Assembly (NCBI GenBank): GCA_003278925.1
Contig: QCCN01000010.1
Coordinates: 1 to 58,339 of the forward strand
Length of the DNA: 58,339 bases
DNA from: Prochlorococcus sp. AG-347-L17
GTDB taxonomy: Bacteria; Cyanobacteriota; Cyanobacteriia; PCC-6307; Cyanobiaceae
Direction of reading: 5' to 3'
Positions 1 to 8,246 of the stretch are shown one piece after another; position 1 is the first letter of the stretch; each line of letters opens with the position of its first letter. A program made the position numbers and the translations under genes. Under the pieces are notes generated by a model. The model did no database searches. It worked only from the letters and a program-made list of their open reading frames with translations, and was not told the origin of the DNA.

Positions 1-2
1 CT

Positions 3-974
3 GCTTACGAAATAAGCTTGTTAGAAGGTATTGGTTCAGGAAGCTCTAGGTTTATTACAGGTTCAAGACCAATACATAAATTATTAGAAACAGAACTTGC
101 TAAGTGGCTTGATCAAGAGAAAGTATTACTTTTCCCAAGCGGATTTCAAGCAAATATAGCCGCTATCCAGGCTTTAGCAAACAGAAATAGTATCGTAATA
201 GCAGATAAATTGATCCATAACTCTTTATTGGTTGGAGTCAAAGCTGCTCAAGCAAAACTGATTCGATTTTCACACAATAATTTAAAAGATTTAGAAGATA
301 AAATTATTAAATCTAACCCTACAAAAAATTCCATTTTAGTTGTTGTTGAATCTCTTTATAGCATGGAGGGATCAATTGCTCCGCTCAGAGAAATAACAGA
401 AATTTGCAAAAAAAATAGTGTTCAATTATTAGTTGACGAAGCTCATGCAATTGGAATCTTAGGCCCTGAAGGCAGGGGTTTAAGTTTTAATTATCGTTCA
501 GATATAACTATGATTACTGGAACTTTTGGAAAAGCATTTGGAAGCGGTGGAGCTTTTATAGCTTCCAATTCAGAAATTGGAGAATATCTTATCCAAACAA
601 GTGGTGCATTTAGATATACAACCGCACTTGCGCCATCTTTAGCTGCTGGGGCGCTAGAAGGTTTAAAAAAAATTTTAGAAAATAAAGAATGGGGTAATGA
701 TTTATTATCTTCTGCGAATGTATGGAAAGATGAAATTATTAAAAATCTAAGTTTTCCAGTTCAGGGAGATTCTCACATTTTGTCAATTATTGTTGGCCAA
801 GAAGAGAAGGCAATTTATCTACAAAAATATCTCGAAGAAAATGGGTTTTTAGCAATTGCGATAAGACCTCCAACTGTTCCAGTGGGGCAATCAAGAATCA
901 GAATAACAATACGAAGAAACTTAGATTTTAATTTGCTAAAGAATTTCATTGCAGTATTAAAAGAGTTTAAATGA
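3..974 (+). CDS. bioF: 8-amino-7-oxononanoate synthase (BioF), 5' truncated by window edge
   Basis: PLP-dependent alpha-oxoamine synthase that condenses pimeloyl-ACP (or -CoA) with alanine to make KAPA, the first dedicated ring-forming step of biotin synthesis. The frame is open to the left edge, so the gene begins upstream; against the usual length of about 380 residues, some 60-70 N-terminal residues are missing, and the internal TTG at 18 is not the real start. Visible family signatures are GSGSSRFITG near the start, the PLP-contacting VDEAHAIG and the cofactor-lysine segment GTFGKAFGSGG. The last four bases overlap bioK in an ATGA arrangement, which suggests translational coupling at the head of the biotin operon. 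Confidence 0.95.
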   Translation, partial: AYEISLLEGIGSGSSRFITGSRPIHKLLETELAKWLDQEKVLLFPSGFQANIAAIQALANRNSIVIADKLIHNSLLVGVKAAQAKLIRFSHNNLKDLEDKIIKSNPTKNSILVVVESLYSMEGSIAPLREITEICKKNSVQLLVDEAHAIGILGPEGRGLSFNYRSDITMITGTFGKAFGSGGAFIASNSEIGEYLIQTSGAFRYTTALAPSLAAGALEGLKKILENKEWGNDLLSSANVWKDEIIKNLSFPVQGDSHILSIIVGQEEKAIYLQKYLEENGFLAIAIRPPTVPVGQSRIRITIRRNLDFNLLKNFIAVLKEFK

Positions 975-1675
975 AACAAATTATTACTCAACATGGGTGG
1001 GGACTAAGTAAATATTTCTGGGATGATTATAAAGTTGATTTTTTAAATAATAATTGGCATTGGCAAGATAATGAAAGGGGCTATTTTTCGACAAATAATT
1101 ATCAAGCAAAATGGATTAAAAGAGAATCTAAAAAAGAAATCAGAATGACTTTATGCCATTCATTTGGTTTTCATTTAATGCATAAACAAATTTTAAAAGA
1201 AGCAACTCATATTGTTCTTATAAATTCTTTTAATAATTTTCTTCCTTTAAGTAATAAGAGAAACTTTATTTTGAGGTCTCTGAAAAGAATGGAAACAAAA
1301 ATCATAAAAGATGAACATAAGGATATGTTGAAAGAATTTATAAATAGATCATTTATGCCAAATCATATGAATAATAGTTTTAAAAATATCTTTTATAAAA
1401 GTCTAGAGAGTTTAAATAAAACTCTTCTTTTAAGTGATTTAAAACAACTTTACATCAATAGAGATTTTCCAGAATTTTTGAGAAAAGATTGCAAAATTAT
1501 TTTTATAAAATCAGAAAATGATTTGATTCTTGACAACGAATCAAATAATAACTTTTTAGATTCCTTAAATAAAACACTTGATAGGAAGCCAATTTTAATT
1601 AAATTAGCTCAACAAGGTCATTGCTTGAATAATTTAAATTTATACGAGATCTTACTTAATACACTTGATGATTGA
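971..1675 (+). CDS. bioK: BioK-type pimeloyl-ACP methyl ester esterase
   Basis: Small alpha/beta-hydrolase of 234 residues between bioF and bioC. This is the place held in marine picocyanobacteria by BioK, the functional replacement for BioH that removes the methyl group from pimeloyl-ACP methyl ester. The sequence shows an oxyanion-type HGWG near residue 8, a nucleophile elbow CHSFG with Ser64 (a variant of GxSxG), an acidic residue in SENDLILD and a terminal His217 in QQGHC, giving a plausible Ser-Asp-His triad. It overlaps bioF by 4 nt and runs into bioC. Assignment rests mainly on operon position plus the hydrolase motifs; primary sequence is divergent and very lysine/asparagine rich, as expected at this base composition. 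Confidence 0.8.
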   Translation: MKQIITQHGWGLSKYFWDDYKVDFLNNNWHWQDNERGYFSTNNYQAKWIKRESKKEIRMTLCHSFGFHLMHKQILKEATHIVLINSFNNFLPLSNKRNFILRSLKRMETKIIKDEHKDMLKEFINRSFMPNHMNNSFKNIFYKSLESLNKTLLLSDLKQLYINRDFPEFLRKDCKIIFIKSENDLILDNESNNNFLDSLNKTLDRKPILIKLAQQGHCLNNLNLYEILLNTLDD

Positions 1676-2438
1676 AATGGATAGTAAAAATTGGAATGAG
1701 AAAATAAAAAATAATTTCAATGATGCTGCATATCGGTATTTAGAGCATTCAAATATTCAGAAATTTTTTGCAAAAAAGATTGTTCAATTTATCAAAGAAT
1801 TAAATCCCCCAAAAAAAGATGAATGGATAGATTTAGGATCAGGGCCAGGACTATTAGCAGATGAAATAGAAAAAAAATTTTCTTCCCAAAAAGTATCCAG
1901 AATTGATTTCAGCAAGAAAATGCTTCTTGAGAATAAATTATCAAGAAAAAAAATTTTATGGGATTTGAATAATGATTTACCTCCTGAAATAAATAACTGT
2001 TCTTTATTAACATCTAACTTTTGCATACATTGGTTAAACAAACCAGAAAAGATAATAAAAAATTGGTTTAGCAAATTAACACCTGGAGGTTTTTTAATCA
2101 TTTCATATCCAACAAAAGATTGTTTTCCTGAATGGAAAGATACTTGTAAAAAAATTGATATTGAATATAGTGGTCTTAATTTCCTTTGCTCTAAAGAATT
2201 ATTAAAAGATTTCAAATCAACTGAAATTCATTATTCAGAACAGTTTAATTATCTTGAAAATTTTGAAGATGTATATAAGCTTTTTAGAAGCATAAAAAAT
2301 GTAGGAGCACAATCAACAAATTGTAAACGCAAAACAGTGAAAGAGTTAAAGGAAATTCAAAAGTTTTGGCCAAAGAATTACAATAATACAGTGAACCTTT
2401 CATGGCAAATTGAGATTCAAATCATAAAGAAATTATGA
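1668..2438 (+). CDS. bioC: Malonyl-ACP O-methyltransferase (BioC)
   Basis: SAM-dependent methyltransferase that caps malonyl-ACP so it can enter fatty-acid synthesis as a pimelate precursor. Shows the class I motif I WIDLGSGPGLLA, a post-I acidic position in RIDFSKKM, and the BioC-like N-terminus with NFNDAAYRYLEHSNIQ. The start is ambiguous: TTG at 1665, ATG at 1668 and ATG at 1677 are all in frame. The first two overlap the end of bioK, the third lies one base after its stop. I chose 1668; 1677 would remove three residues without touching the domain. It overlaps bioD by 4 nt. About 256 residues, normal for the family. Confidence 0.88.
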   Translation: MIEMDSKNWNEKIKNNFNDAAYRYLEHSNIQKFFAKKIVQFIKELNPPKKDEWIDLGSGPGLLADEIEKKFSSQKVSRIDFSKKMLLENKLSRKKILWDLNNDLPPEINNCSLLTSNFCIHWLNKPEKIIKNWFSKLTPGGFLIISYPTKDCFPEWKDTCKKIDIEYSGLNFLCSKELLKDFKSTEIHYSEQFNYLENFEDVYKLFRSIKNVGAQSTNCKRKTVKELKEIQKFWPKNYNNTVNLSWQIEIQIIKKL

Positions 2439-3100
2439 GCAGTCACAAAAATATTTTTAAATTTATAATATGTGGAACAGATACTGATATTGGGAAAACT
2501 TTAATAAGCTCTTTTTTCGTTAAAGGATTAAATTCCTTTTATTGGAAGCCTATTCAAAGTGGTATTGAATCTCAAACTGATAGTCAAACTGTTGAAAAAC
2601 TTTCACAAGTAAGTAAAGAGAAAATAATTAAAGAAGCTTATGTCTTTACAAAACCTTTATCTCCTCATTGGGCTGCTGAAATAGATCAAAAAACTATTAA
2701 CTTTGACATGTTGAGATTGCCAAAAGTAAATGGCTCATTAATTGTAGAAACTGCAGGTGGATTAATGGTTCCAATAACACGCAATTTTTTACAAATAGAT
2801 CAAATAAAAAAATGGAATCTTCCGGTAATACTTGTATGTAAGAGCTCACTTGGCACTCTTAACCATACCCTGCTTAGTATTGAGGCCTTAAAACGAAGAA
2901 ATATTGAGATTGTAGGTTTAGTAGTCAATGGCGAAAAACACCTAGATAATCCAAAAACTCTAGTTGATTTTAGTGGTATTCCTTTAATTGCTGAATTTCC
3001 TTACATCAAAAAAATGGACTCAAATAATTTAGATATACTATGGAAAGAACTTGAAATTAAAAATAAGTTGATCTCACTTTTAAACTCAAAAATAAATTAA
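2435..3100 (+). CDS. bioD: Dethiobiotin synthetase (BioD)
   Basis: ATP-dependent carboxylase that closes the ureido ring of dethiobiotin from DAPA and CO2. The Walker A-type loop GTDTDIGKT spans residues 14-22, followed by the family segments YWKPIQSG and VETAGGLMVPI that bind substrate and Mg-ATP. 221 residues, typical length. The ATG overlaps the bioC stop by four bases, and the stop codon abuts the bioA start directly, consistent with a single coupled polycistronic message. Confidence 0.95.
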   Translation: MSSHKNIFKFIICGTDTDIGKTLISSFFVKGLNSFYWKPIQSGIESQTDSQTVEKLSQVSKEKIIKEAYVFTKPLSPHWAAEIDQKTINFDMLRLPKVNGSLIVETAGGLMVPITRNFLQIDQIKKWNLPVILVCKSSLGTLNHTLLSIEALKRRNIEIVGLVVNGEKHLDNPKTLVDFSGIPLIAEFPYIKKMDSNNLDILWKELEIKNKLISLLNSKIN

Positions 3101-4402
3101 ATGAAATCTTTGGATTCAAAAACTCCAAATCAAGATTGGCACCCAAATATTTGGCCACCTTTTACACAAATCAATAAAAGCAAACCTCAAATAGAAGTAA
3201 CTCATGGTAAGGATGCCCTCCTATTTACTAAAAATCCTAAAAAAGAGCTAATAGATGCAATTAGTAGTTGGTGGGTAACTCTTCATGGTCATAGTAACGA
3301 ATATATTGCGGATGCCATTTTTAATCAATCAAAAAAACTTGAGCAAGTTATATTTGCTGATTTTTTACATCCACAGGCAAAAAAATTGGCGGAAAGACTT
3401 AGTGAATTAACAAAACTAGAAAGATTATTCTTTTCTGATAACGGTTCTACTGCAGTGGAAGTCGCTTTAAAAATCGCCTTCCAATCATGGCAAAATAGAG
3501 GAGAGACAAGAACTCAAATAGTAGCTTTTGATGGCGCCTATCATGGCGATACATTTGGAGCAATGGCTTTAGGTGAGAGAAATATTTTTAATGAGAATTT
3601 CGATAATCTTATGTTCCCAGTTAGGAGAGTCTCCTGGCCTTCAACTTGGATTAACGATGAAGAAGTAGAAAATAAAGAAAATGAGGCGCTCCAAAAATTA
3701 GAAACTCTACTTAAAACTCCCACAGTTGCAGTAATCCTTGAGCCACTTGTTCAAGGAGCAGGAGGAATGAATATGGTTAGGCCTCAGTTTATCAAAAAAG
3801 TTTCAGAAATTATAAAAAATAATAATTCTTTGTTAATTGCTGATGAAGTTTTGACTGGGTTTGGAAGATGTGGAAGTCTTTTTGCGTTTCAAAAGGCAAA
3901 AATCGTTCCTGATTTAATAAGTATTTCGAAAGGCTTAACTGGTGGATTTTTACCAATGGGAATAACTTTATGTAAAGAAAAAATTTTTCAATCCTTTATT
4001 GATGATTCCCCAAGAAAAACTTTTTGGCATGGACATAGTTTTACTGCTAATCCTTTAGGTTGTGCTGCGGCAAATGCTAGCCTTGATTTATTAGAAAAAG
4101 AACCACAAAAATACCTTTCATTTGAAGAAAAACATTTATCTCACTTAATTAAATTTAAAAACTTACCTTATATAAAAAAAATAAGGGTATCCGGCACAAT
4201 TGCTGCCTTCGATTTAGATATTGGGAACAAAACAGGTTATTTCAATAATATTGGGAAAGAAATAAAGAGTCTTGCAATGGAGCAAGGTTTATTTATTAGA
4301 CCCCTCGGGAATGTTATTTATCTGTTGCCACCTCTCTGTGTAACCGATGATCAATTAGAAAAAAGTTACTGGATAATCAGGCAAATCTTAGAAAATCTTT
4401 AG
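3101..4402 (+). CDS. bioA: Adenosylmethionine-8-amino-7-oxononanoate aminotransferase (BioA)
   Basis: Class III PLP aminotransferase making DAPA from KAPA with SAM as amino donor. Shows the entry motif IWPPFTQ, WWVTLHGH, the cofactor-site GAYHGDTFGAMALG, LIADEVLTGFGR, and the Schiff-base lysine in ISISKGLTGG (about Lys277). 433 residues, full length. Starts immediately after the bioD stop with no intergenic base. It is last in the operon; the biotin synthase bioB is not here. It converges with a DUF3143 gene only 8 bp downstream. Confidence 0.96.
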   Translation: MKSLDSKTPNQDWHPNIWPPFTQINKSKPQIEVTHGKDALLFTKNPKKELIDAISSWWVTLHGHSNEYIADAIFNQSKKLEQVIFADFLHPQAKKLAERLSELTKLERLFFSDNGSTAVEVALKIAFQSWQNRGETRTQIVAFDGAYHGDTFGAMALGERNIFNENFDNLMFPVRRVSWPSTWINDEEVENKENEALQKLETLLKTPTVAVILEPLVQGAGGMNMVRPQFIKKVSEIIKNNNSLLIADEVLTGFGRCGSLFAFQKAKIVPDLISISKGLTGGFLPMGITLCKEKIFQSFIDDSPRKTFWHGHSFTANPLGCAAANASLDLLEKEPQKYLSFEEKHLSHLIKFKNLPYIKKIRVSGTIAAFDLDIGNKTGYFNNIGKEIKSLAMEQGLFIRPLGNVIYLLPPLCVTDDQLEKSYWIIRQILENL

Positions 4403-4410
4403 ATAGAAAT

Positions 4411-4668
4411 TTAAGGTCCCTGCAGTATTGCATTTTCCACATCTTCTCTATTAATGCAATAGGAAAATAGTCTTTTAGTTTCTTGTCCTTCACTTTCCCA
4501 GATAACACTTAAATCTTCTTGTTCAAAAATAATAGTTGCATTCCAATTTGAAAGTAACAGATACCATTTAGATGGATTATTAATATCCTTCACACCACCT
4601 AAATCAGTTAACCACAATTCCAATGATTGCAGTGAATTTTGATTGATAGGTTTTTTAGAAGGATTCAC
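4411..4668 (-). CDS. DUF3143 family small cyanobacterial protein
   Basis: 85-residue soluble protein resembling the cyanobacterial DUF3143 family: LQSLELWLTDLGG near the N-terminus, then a WYLLLSNW beta segment, EDLSVIWE and a C-terminal region ending FSYCINREDVENAIL. Function unknown. It lies 16 bp downstream of the J-domain gene on the same strand, so the two are probably co-transcribed. No membrane segment or signal peptide is apparent. Confidence 0.75.
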   Translation of the reverse strand: MNPSKKPINQNSLQSLELWLTDLGGVKDINNPSKWYLLLSNWNATIIFEQEDLSVIWESEGQETKRLFSYCINREDVENAILQGP

Positions 4669-4684
4669 AGACTTTTTAAAAAAA

Positions 4685-5125
4685 TTATTTAATTAGCCAA
4701 AGCGGTATTGTCTCTAATTCTTTTCCAGTAAAAGAAGCAATAACAATTGAACAAATTAAACTTATAGAAATGATGATAATTAAAAGAAACAAAGAAAACA
4801 ATTCTCCATTCGAAAAAGGTCTTCTATTTCCTAATAAATTATGATTATTAGAATCAATTACTAAATTATTTAAAACGTTAGTATTATTTGTACTTCTAGA
4901 GTTTTCTTTTAATTTGTCATCATATATTTTCCTTAAATTACTATTATTTAAATGTTCATAAGCTTCAAGAACTTCTTGAAATTTACTTTTAGCAACGTCT
5001 ATTTCTAACGAAGTTGTATCGGGATGCAACTCAATAGAAAGTTTACAAAATGCCTTTCTTAATTCATGATTGGATGCATTTTCATTTACACCTAAAATTT
5101 TGTAATAGGAAGTTTCCCCTTTCAA
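4685..5125 (-). CDS. J-domain protein with C-terminal membrane anchor
   Basis: 146 residues. The J-domain occupies roughly residues 5-72 (SYYKILGV at its start, the invariant HPD at 34-36, AYEHLNNSNLRKIYDD at its end), so it should stimulate an Hsp70/DnaK. There is no Gly/Phe region, zinc-finger domain or C-terminal substrate domain, so it is not DnaJ itself. After an asparagine-rich linker, residues about 109-131 form a single strongly hydrophobic helix that would anchor it in a membrane with the J-domain probably cytoplasmic. Divergent from rsmG, about 60 bp away. Confidence 0.85.
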   Translation of the reverse strand: MKGETSYYKILGVNENASNHELRKAFCKLSIELHPDTTSLEIDVAKSKFQEVLEAYEHLNNSNLRKIYDDKLKENSRSTNNTNVLNNLVIDSNNHNLLGNRRPFSNGELFSLFLLIIIISISLICSIVIASFTGKELETIPLWLIK

Positions 5126-5187
5126 AATAATCTTTTATTAATATTGTAATTCTAATAAATTTTTACTAAATAGAATGTATTTAATGG

Positions 5188-5928
5188 ATGGTTAAAATTC
5201 ATATTTATAACGAAATGAAAAAACAAAATATTCCAGAAGAAATTCTTTCATTAATAACTGAAGAAGAAATAAATTTATTTCAGGAGTTACAAATTAAAAT
5301 TAAAGAATTAAATAATAAAACCAATCTCACAAGATTAACTGATGGTGATGATTATTGGGTATCTCAAGTTTTTGACAGCATTTGGCCATTCAAAGCTTTC
5401 ACGAATATTAATTTTGATAATAAAAAATTTTTAGATATTGGATCAGGCTGTGGCTTCCCAGGTTTAGCTTACGCCATAACTCATCCTAATTCTGAAATAT
5501 ACCTAATTGATTCTTTGAAAAAGAAAACAGATGCAATAAAAATTTTAGTTGAACAGATCAATTTCAAAAACAATATTCATGTAATCAATGATCGTATTGA
5601 AAACTTAGCCCACCAATCGTCAATGAGAAATAATTTTAATATTGCAACAACTAGAGCGGTTAGTAATCCATCAACAGTTTCAGAGTATATACTGCCAATG
5701 TTAAAAAAAGAAGGGTTTGGAGTTTTATATTGTGGCAAATGGACGAATGAAGAAAGCAAAAATCTAGATAAAACTTTAGAAATTTTAGAAGGGAAAGTTA
5801 AAGATAAAAAAGAAATCCTATTACCAAGAGATAAAGGCACCCGAAATATAATTCTTATTCAACAAAAAAGATTATGCCCCGAAATTTACCCAAGAAAAGT
5901 TGGCAAACCTGAAAAAAATCCATTATGA
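5188..5928 (+). CDS. rsmG: 16S rRNA (guanine-N7) methyltransferase RsmG (GidB)
   Basis: Methylates N7 of G527 (E. coli numbering) in 16S rRNA. Family signatures are NKTNLTR in the N-terminal helix region, the SAM motif FLDIGSGCGFPGLA, IYLIDSLKKKTD and the TTRAVSNPS segment, and the protein is full length (246 residues). ATG at 5188 gives a slightly long N-terminus; an alternative ATG lies at 5215. It ends 2 bp from the convergent aldo/keto reductase. Confidence 0.93.
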   Translation: MVKIHIYNEMKKQNIPEEILSLITEEEINLFQELQIKIKELNNKTNLTRLTDGDDYWVSQVFDSIWPFKAFTNINFDNKKFLDIGSGCGFPGLAYAITHPNSEIYLIDSLKKKTDAIKILVEQINFKNNIHVINDRIENLAHQSSMRNNFNIATTRAVSNPSTVSEYILPMLKKEGFGVLYCGKWTNEESKNLDKTLEILEGKVKDKKEILLPRDKGTRNIILIQQKRLCPEIYPRKVGKPEKNPL

Positions 5929-5930
5929 AA

Positions 5931-7124
5931 TTATTTTTTTGATAATCTTTTAGCATTCTTATCTCCAAACTTTTCTTTTAAATCTCTCAATTTTCTTATA
6001 ACTTTTTTTGGATTTATATGACCTTCTAATACTTTCAATAATTGTCCTTCAGAAACATCTACATCTAGTAAATTTGCATTGAATCCTGGGAACCAGTGGC
6101 TTCCATTACCAAGCAATTGATATCTAGCTCTTGCATATCCTTCCATACCCAACCAATCAATTAAATTTGAAAGCCAAAGCAGAACAGGAATATTAATATT
6201 TCCTGGCGTGTATTCCCAACTTGGTAAATTTCTACTCCAATTTTGATGCCACTCTAGACCTAAGCAATTAATTGATTCCTGCCTTAATTTGTTAATTATC
6301 ATAGGCACATACTTCTCAGATTCTGATAACAACGAGACAGCTTCTAAATGCAGAGCGAAATCTGATTCTTTTGCAATACCCACGCTCAAAGTATGGACAT
6401 TTTGATTTCTTAAGCAAAAAAGATCATTAAAAACTATAGGATGAAGTGGTTTACAAAATTCCAACATTTTTCTTGAGGGAGTATGAAGATGTCCCCCTTT
6501 ATCAGTGGGACTTATTATGAAAACCCCAAGATCATGCTTATTGGCTAAATTAATAACCTTTGTATTTTCCTGATTAATGAAATACCAATGCAAATTTACA
6601 TAATCAAATAAGTTTGTTAATATGGCCTTTTCAATAAGTGAAGATTTCCCATGGGTTGAAAATCCAATAGATCCAATTAAATTGTCTTTTTGAAAATTCC
6701 TTAAAATATCAATGCAACCTCCATCTCGAATAGCATGATGTAAGTGTTCAGCTGTATTAATACCATGTATTGCTAACAAATCAATTTTTTTAACTTGCAA
6801 TTTTTCAATACTAGATAATACATCTCGCTCAAAAATTTCCGGATCACTATTTGGTGGAATCTTTGTTTGAATTATATTTGGGATTTTCTTAGTGTTCTTA
6901 AAACACATCCCTAATTGCACCTCAGAAGTTCCATAGTACTTGGCGGTTTCTACATGACTTAAGCCATATTGTGTTGCAAAATCTAATAAATTTTCTACTT
7001 TATTTTGTTCTTCGTATGAAACCTCAGAAAAATCTAATTGATCCCAACTTTTTTGAAATCTCATACCACCTAAAGATAAAACAGGAATCTTCAGATTGGT
7101 TCTACCAAATCTACGATATTGCAT
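5931..7124 (-). CDS. Aldo/keto reductase family oxidoreductase with extended C-terminus
   Basis: 397 residues. The N-terminal 270 or so residues are an AKR barrel: MQYRRFGRTNLKIPVLSLGG, then a tetrad-like set with Glu in place of the usual Asp plus Tyr in VETAKYYG, Lys in QTKIPP and His in LLAIHGIN. The last ~120 residues resemble the tail of long bacterial AKRs that often carry a 4Fe-4S domain, but here essentially only one cysteine (INCLG) remains, so that cluster appears absent. It lies 10 bp downstream of a stand-alone ferredoxin gene in the same transcription unit. Substrate unknown. Confidence 0.85.
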   Translation of the reverse strand: MQYRRFGRTNLKIPVLSLGGMRFQKSWDQLDFSEVSYEEQNKVENLLDFATQYGLSHVETAKYYGTSEVQLGMCFKNTKKIPNIIQTKIPPNSDPEIFERDVLSSIEKLQVKKIDLLAIHGINTAEHLHHAIRDGGCIDILRNFQKDNLIGSIGFSTHGKSSLIEKAILTNLFDYVNLHWYFINQENTKVINLANKHDLGVFIISPTDKGGHLHTPSRKMLEFCKPLHPIVFNDLFCLRNQNVHTLSVGIAKESDFALHLEAVSLLSESEKYVPMIINKLRQESINCLGLEWHQNWSRNLPSWEYTPGNINIPVLLWLSNLIDWLGMEGYARARYQLLGNGSHWFPGFNANLLDVDVSEGQLLKVLEGHINPKKVIRKLRDLKEKFGDKNAKRLSKK

Positions 7125-7134
7125 CTATTTGATA

Positions 7135-7494
7135 TTAATGCTTATTCATTCTCGGTGGCTTTCCAAATGTTTGAAACATATCCCTATCGAGACTATTCTC
7201 TAAATCATCCAATTCTTCAAATTTTACCCAATGAATACAATCAACAGGGCATGTATCTATTGCTTCTTGTATGACATCAGAACTATCTCCATCTTGCCTA
7301 ATAGCTCGACTTCTACCATGAAATTCATCAACAGTGAAAGTGTTCGAAGCGACGTGAACACAGTACTGACAACCAATACACTTAGCTTCATCAACCCATA
7401 CAGCTTTTTCTGCTAACTGACCACCCAAAACGGGTTCCCAGCCTGTGATCTCAATATTTTCTTCAGTATTATGAAATGGATCCGTAAAATCCAT
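7135..7494 (-). CDS. Single-cluster [4Fe-4S] ferredoxin
   Basis: 119 residues with CIGCQYC (Cys39, Cys42, Cys45) and a later CP motif at Cys82, the pattern for one 4Fe-4S cluster; Cys86 is an extra cysteine nearby. The N-terminal 30 residues are an extension that ends in WEPVLGGQLAEKA. This is not the plant-type 2Fe-2S PetF of photosynthetic electron flow. Gene order DUF2997-ycf35-ferredoxin-AKR, all leftward with 10 bp gaps or overlaps, suggests a shared redox role. Its partner is unproven. Confidence 0.9.
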   Translation of the reverse strand: MDFTDPFHNTEENIEITGWEPVLGGQLAEKAVWVDEAKCIGCQYCVHVASNTFTVDEFHGRSRAIRQDGDSSDVIQEAIDTCPVDCIHWVKFEELDDLENSLDRDMFQTFGKPPRMNKH

Positions 7495-7503
7495 ATCTTG
7501 ACA

Positions 7504-7896
7504 TTAGTTTTCCCACTTTGTTAGGACCAATTCAATTGATCCATCATTTTTATTTTTTTGTTCTACTATTTGATATCCATCTTCTTGCGTTTTAGAAATG
7601 ATTGTTTGGTAAGCATACATTTGTGTAACTTTTGAGATAAATCTTTCAACTGGTATCTCAAATTTCCATAGATCAAGATCAGTAACTAATTCATAAGCAT
7701 TAGAATTTTTATCCCATTTAAATCCAACTTGGGTATCACCAGGTAAAAGCATACTTATATCAACGGCTGTGAATCGACCTTTATAACCTTTTACAAATTT
7801 TTCTTCTTGATTAATACTATAACCGAAATGGTTTAAAGCCTTAATTAATGGCTCTGCTTCTTTAAGTTGGGTTTTAATCGTACTAAAATGTGACAT
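7504..7896 (-). CDS. ycf35: DUF1257 / Ycf35 family protein
   Basis: 130-residue protein matching the Ycf35/DUF1257 family conserved in cyanobacteria and some plastids: MSHFSTIKTQ start, FVKGYKGRFTAVDISM and a C-terminus ending VLTKWEN. Biochemical function is not established. Its start codon lies inside the 3' end of the upstream DUF2997 gene (14 bp overlap), a strong sign of coupled translation, and the ferredoxin follows 9 bp downstream. Confidence 0.85.
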   Translation of the reverse strand: MSHFSTIKTQLKEAEPLIKALNHFGYSINQEEKFVKGYKGRFTAVDISMLLPGDTQVGFKWDKNSNAYELVTDLDLWKFEIPVERFISKVTQMYAYQTIISKTQEDGYQIVEQKNKNDGSIELVLTKWEN

Positions 7897-8098
7897 TAGA
7901 TTCGTTATTTAATTGTGTTAAGTTTTCACTTTGATTAGAGATGAAAGCATCAGATGTTCTATTTTTAACTGTTACTTTACCCAGAGCGTCTTCGAGATTT
8001 TTTGTAGCTTCATTACATGAGTTACCAGTAAATCCTTCAACAGTCTCTTCGACTCTACCGTCTTGATGAATTTTGAATCTTAATGTTTTTTGAGGCAT
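7883..8098 (-). CDS. DUF2997 family small protein
   Basis: 71 residues from the internal ATG at 8098, which gives the family-typical beginning MPQKTLRFKIHQDGRVEE; an ATG three codons upstream (8107) is also possible but would fall in a palindrome. Central motif GFTGNSCNEATKNLEDALG followed by a tail of about 30 residues. Function unknown. First gene of the DUF2997-ycf35-ferredoxin-AKR unit, with a candidate -10 element and a palindrome just upstream. Confidence 0.82.
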   Translation of the reverse strand: MPQKTLRFKIHQDGRVEETVEGFTGNSCNEATKNLEDALGKVTVKNRTSDAFISNQSENLTQLNNESNVTF

Positions 8099-8105
8099 TA
8101 AATTC

Positions 8106-8120
8106 AAGTACTAAGTACTT
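8106..8120. promoter_or_regulatory. Palindrome AAGTACT-A-AGTACTT at the DUF2997 promoter
   Basis: Perfect 7-bp inverted repeat with a single-base spacer, ending 8 bp upstream of the preferred DUF2997 start codon. It sits just downstream of the leftward -10-like element at 8127-8132, so it would cover the expected transcription start. A one-base spacer makes a stable RNA hairpin unlikely and a protein-bound DNA operator more plausible. No regulator is identified. Confidence 0.4.
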
Positions 8121-8126
8121 TTACTT

Positions 8127-8132
8127 TATATA
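8127..8132 (-). promoter_or_regulatory. Candidate -10 box (TATATA) for the DUF2997-ycf35-ferredoxin-AKR unit
   Basis: TATATA on the minus strand, about 28 bp upstream of the preferred DUF2997 start. No convincing -35 element is visible. In such an AT-rich genome this match alone is weak; position and the adjoining palindrome support it. Confidence 0.3.
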
Positions 8133-8246
8133 GAATAACGAAAATTTTTTGTTTCAGTTGGTACAAGTTAATTAATTTTAATTTTTATATTGAATATCTG
8201 ATAATTTAATTTATTGGATAGCTTCTGTTGTGAAAAATTAAATTAT

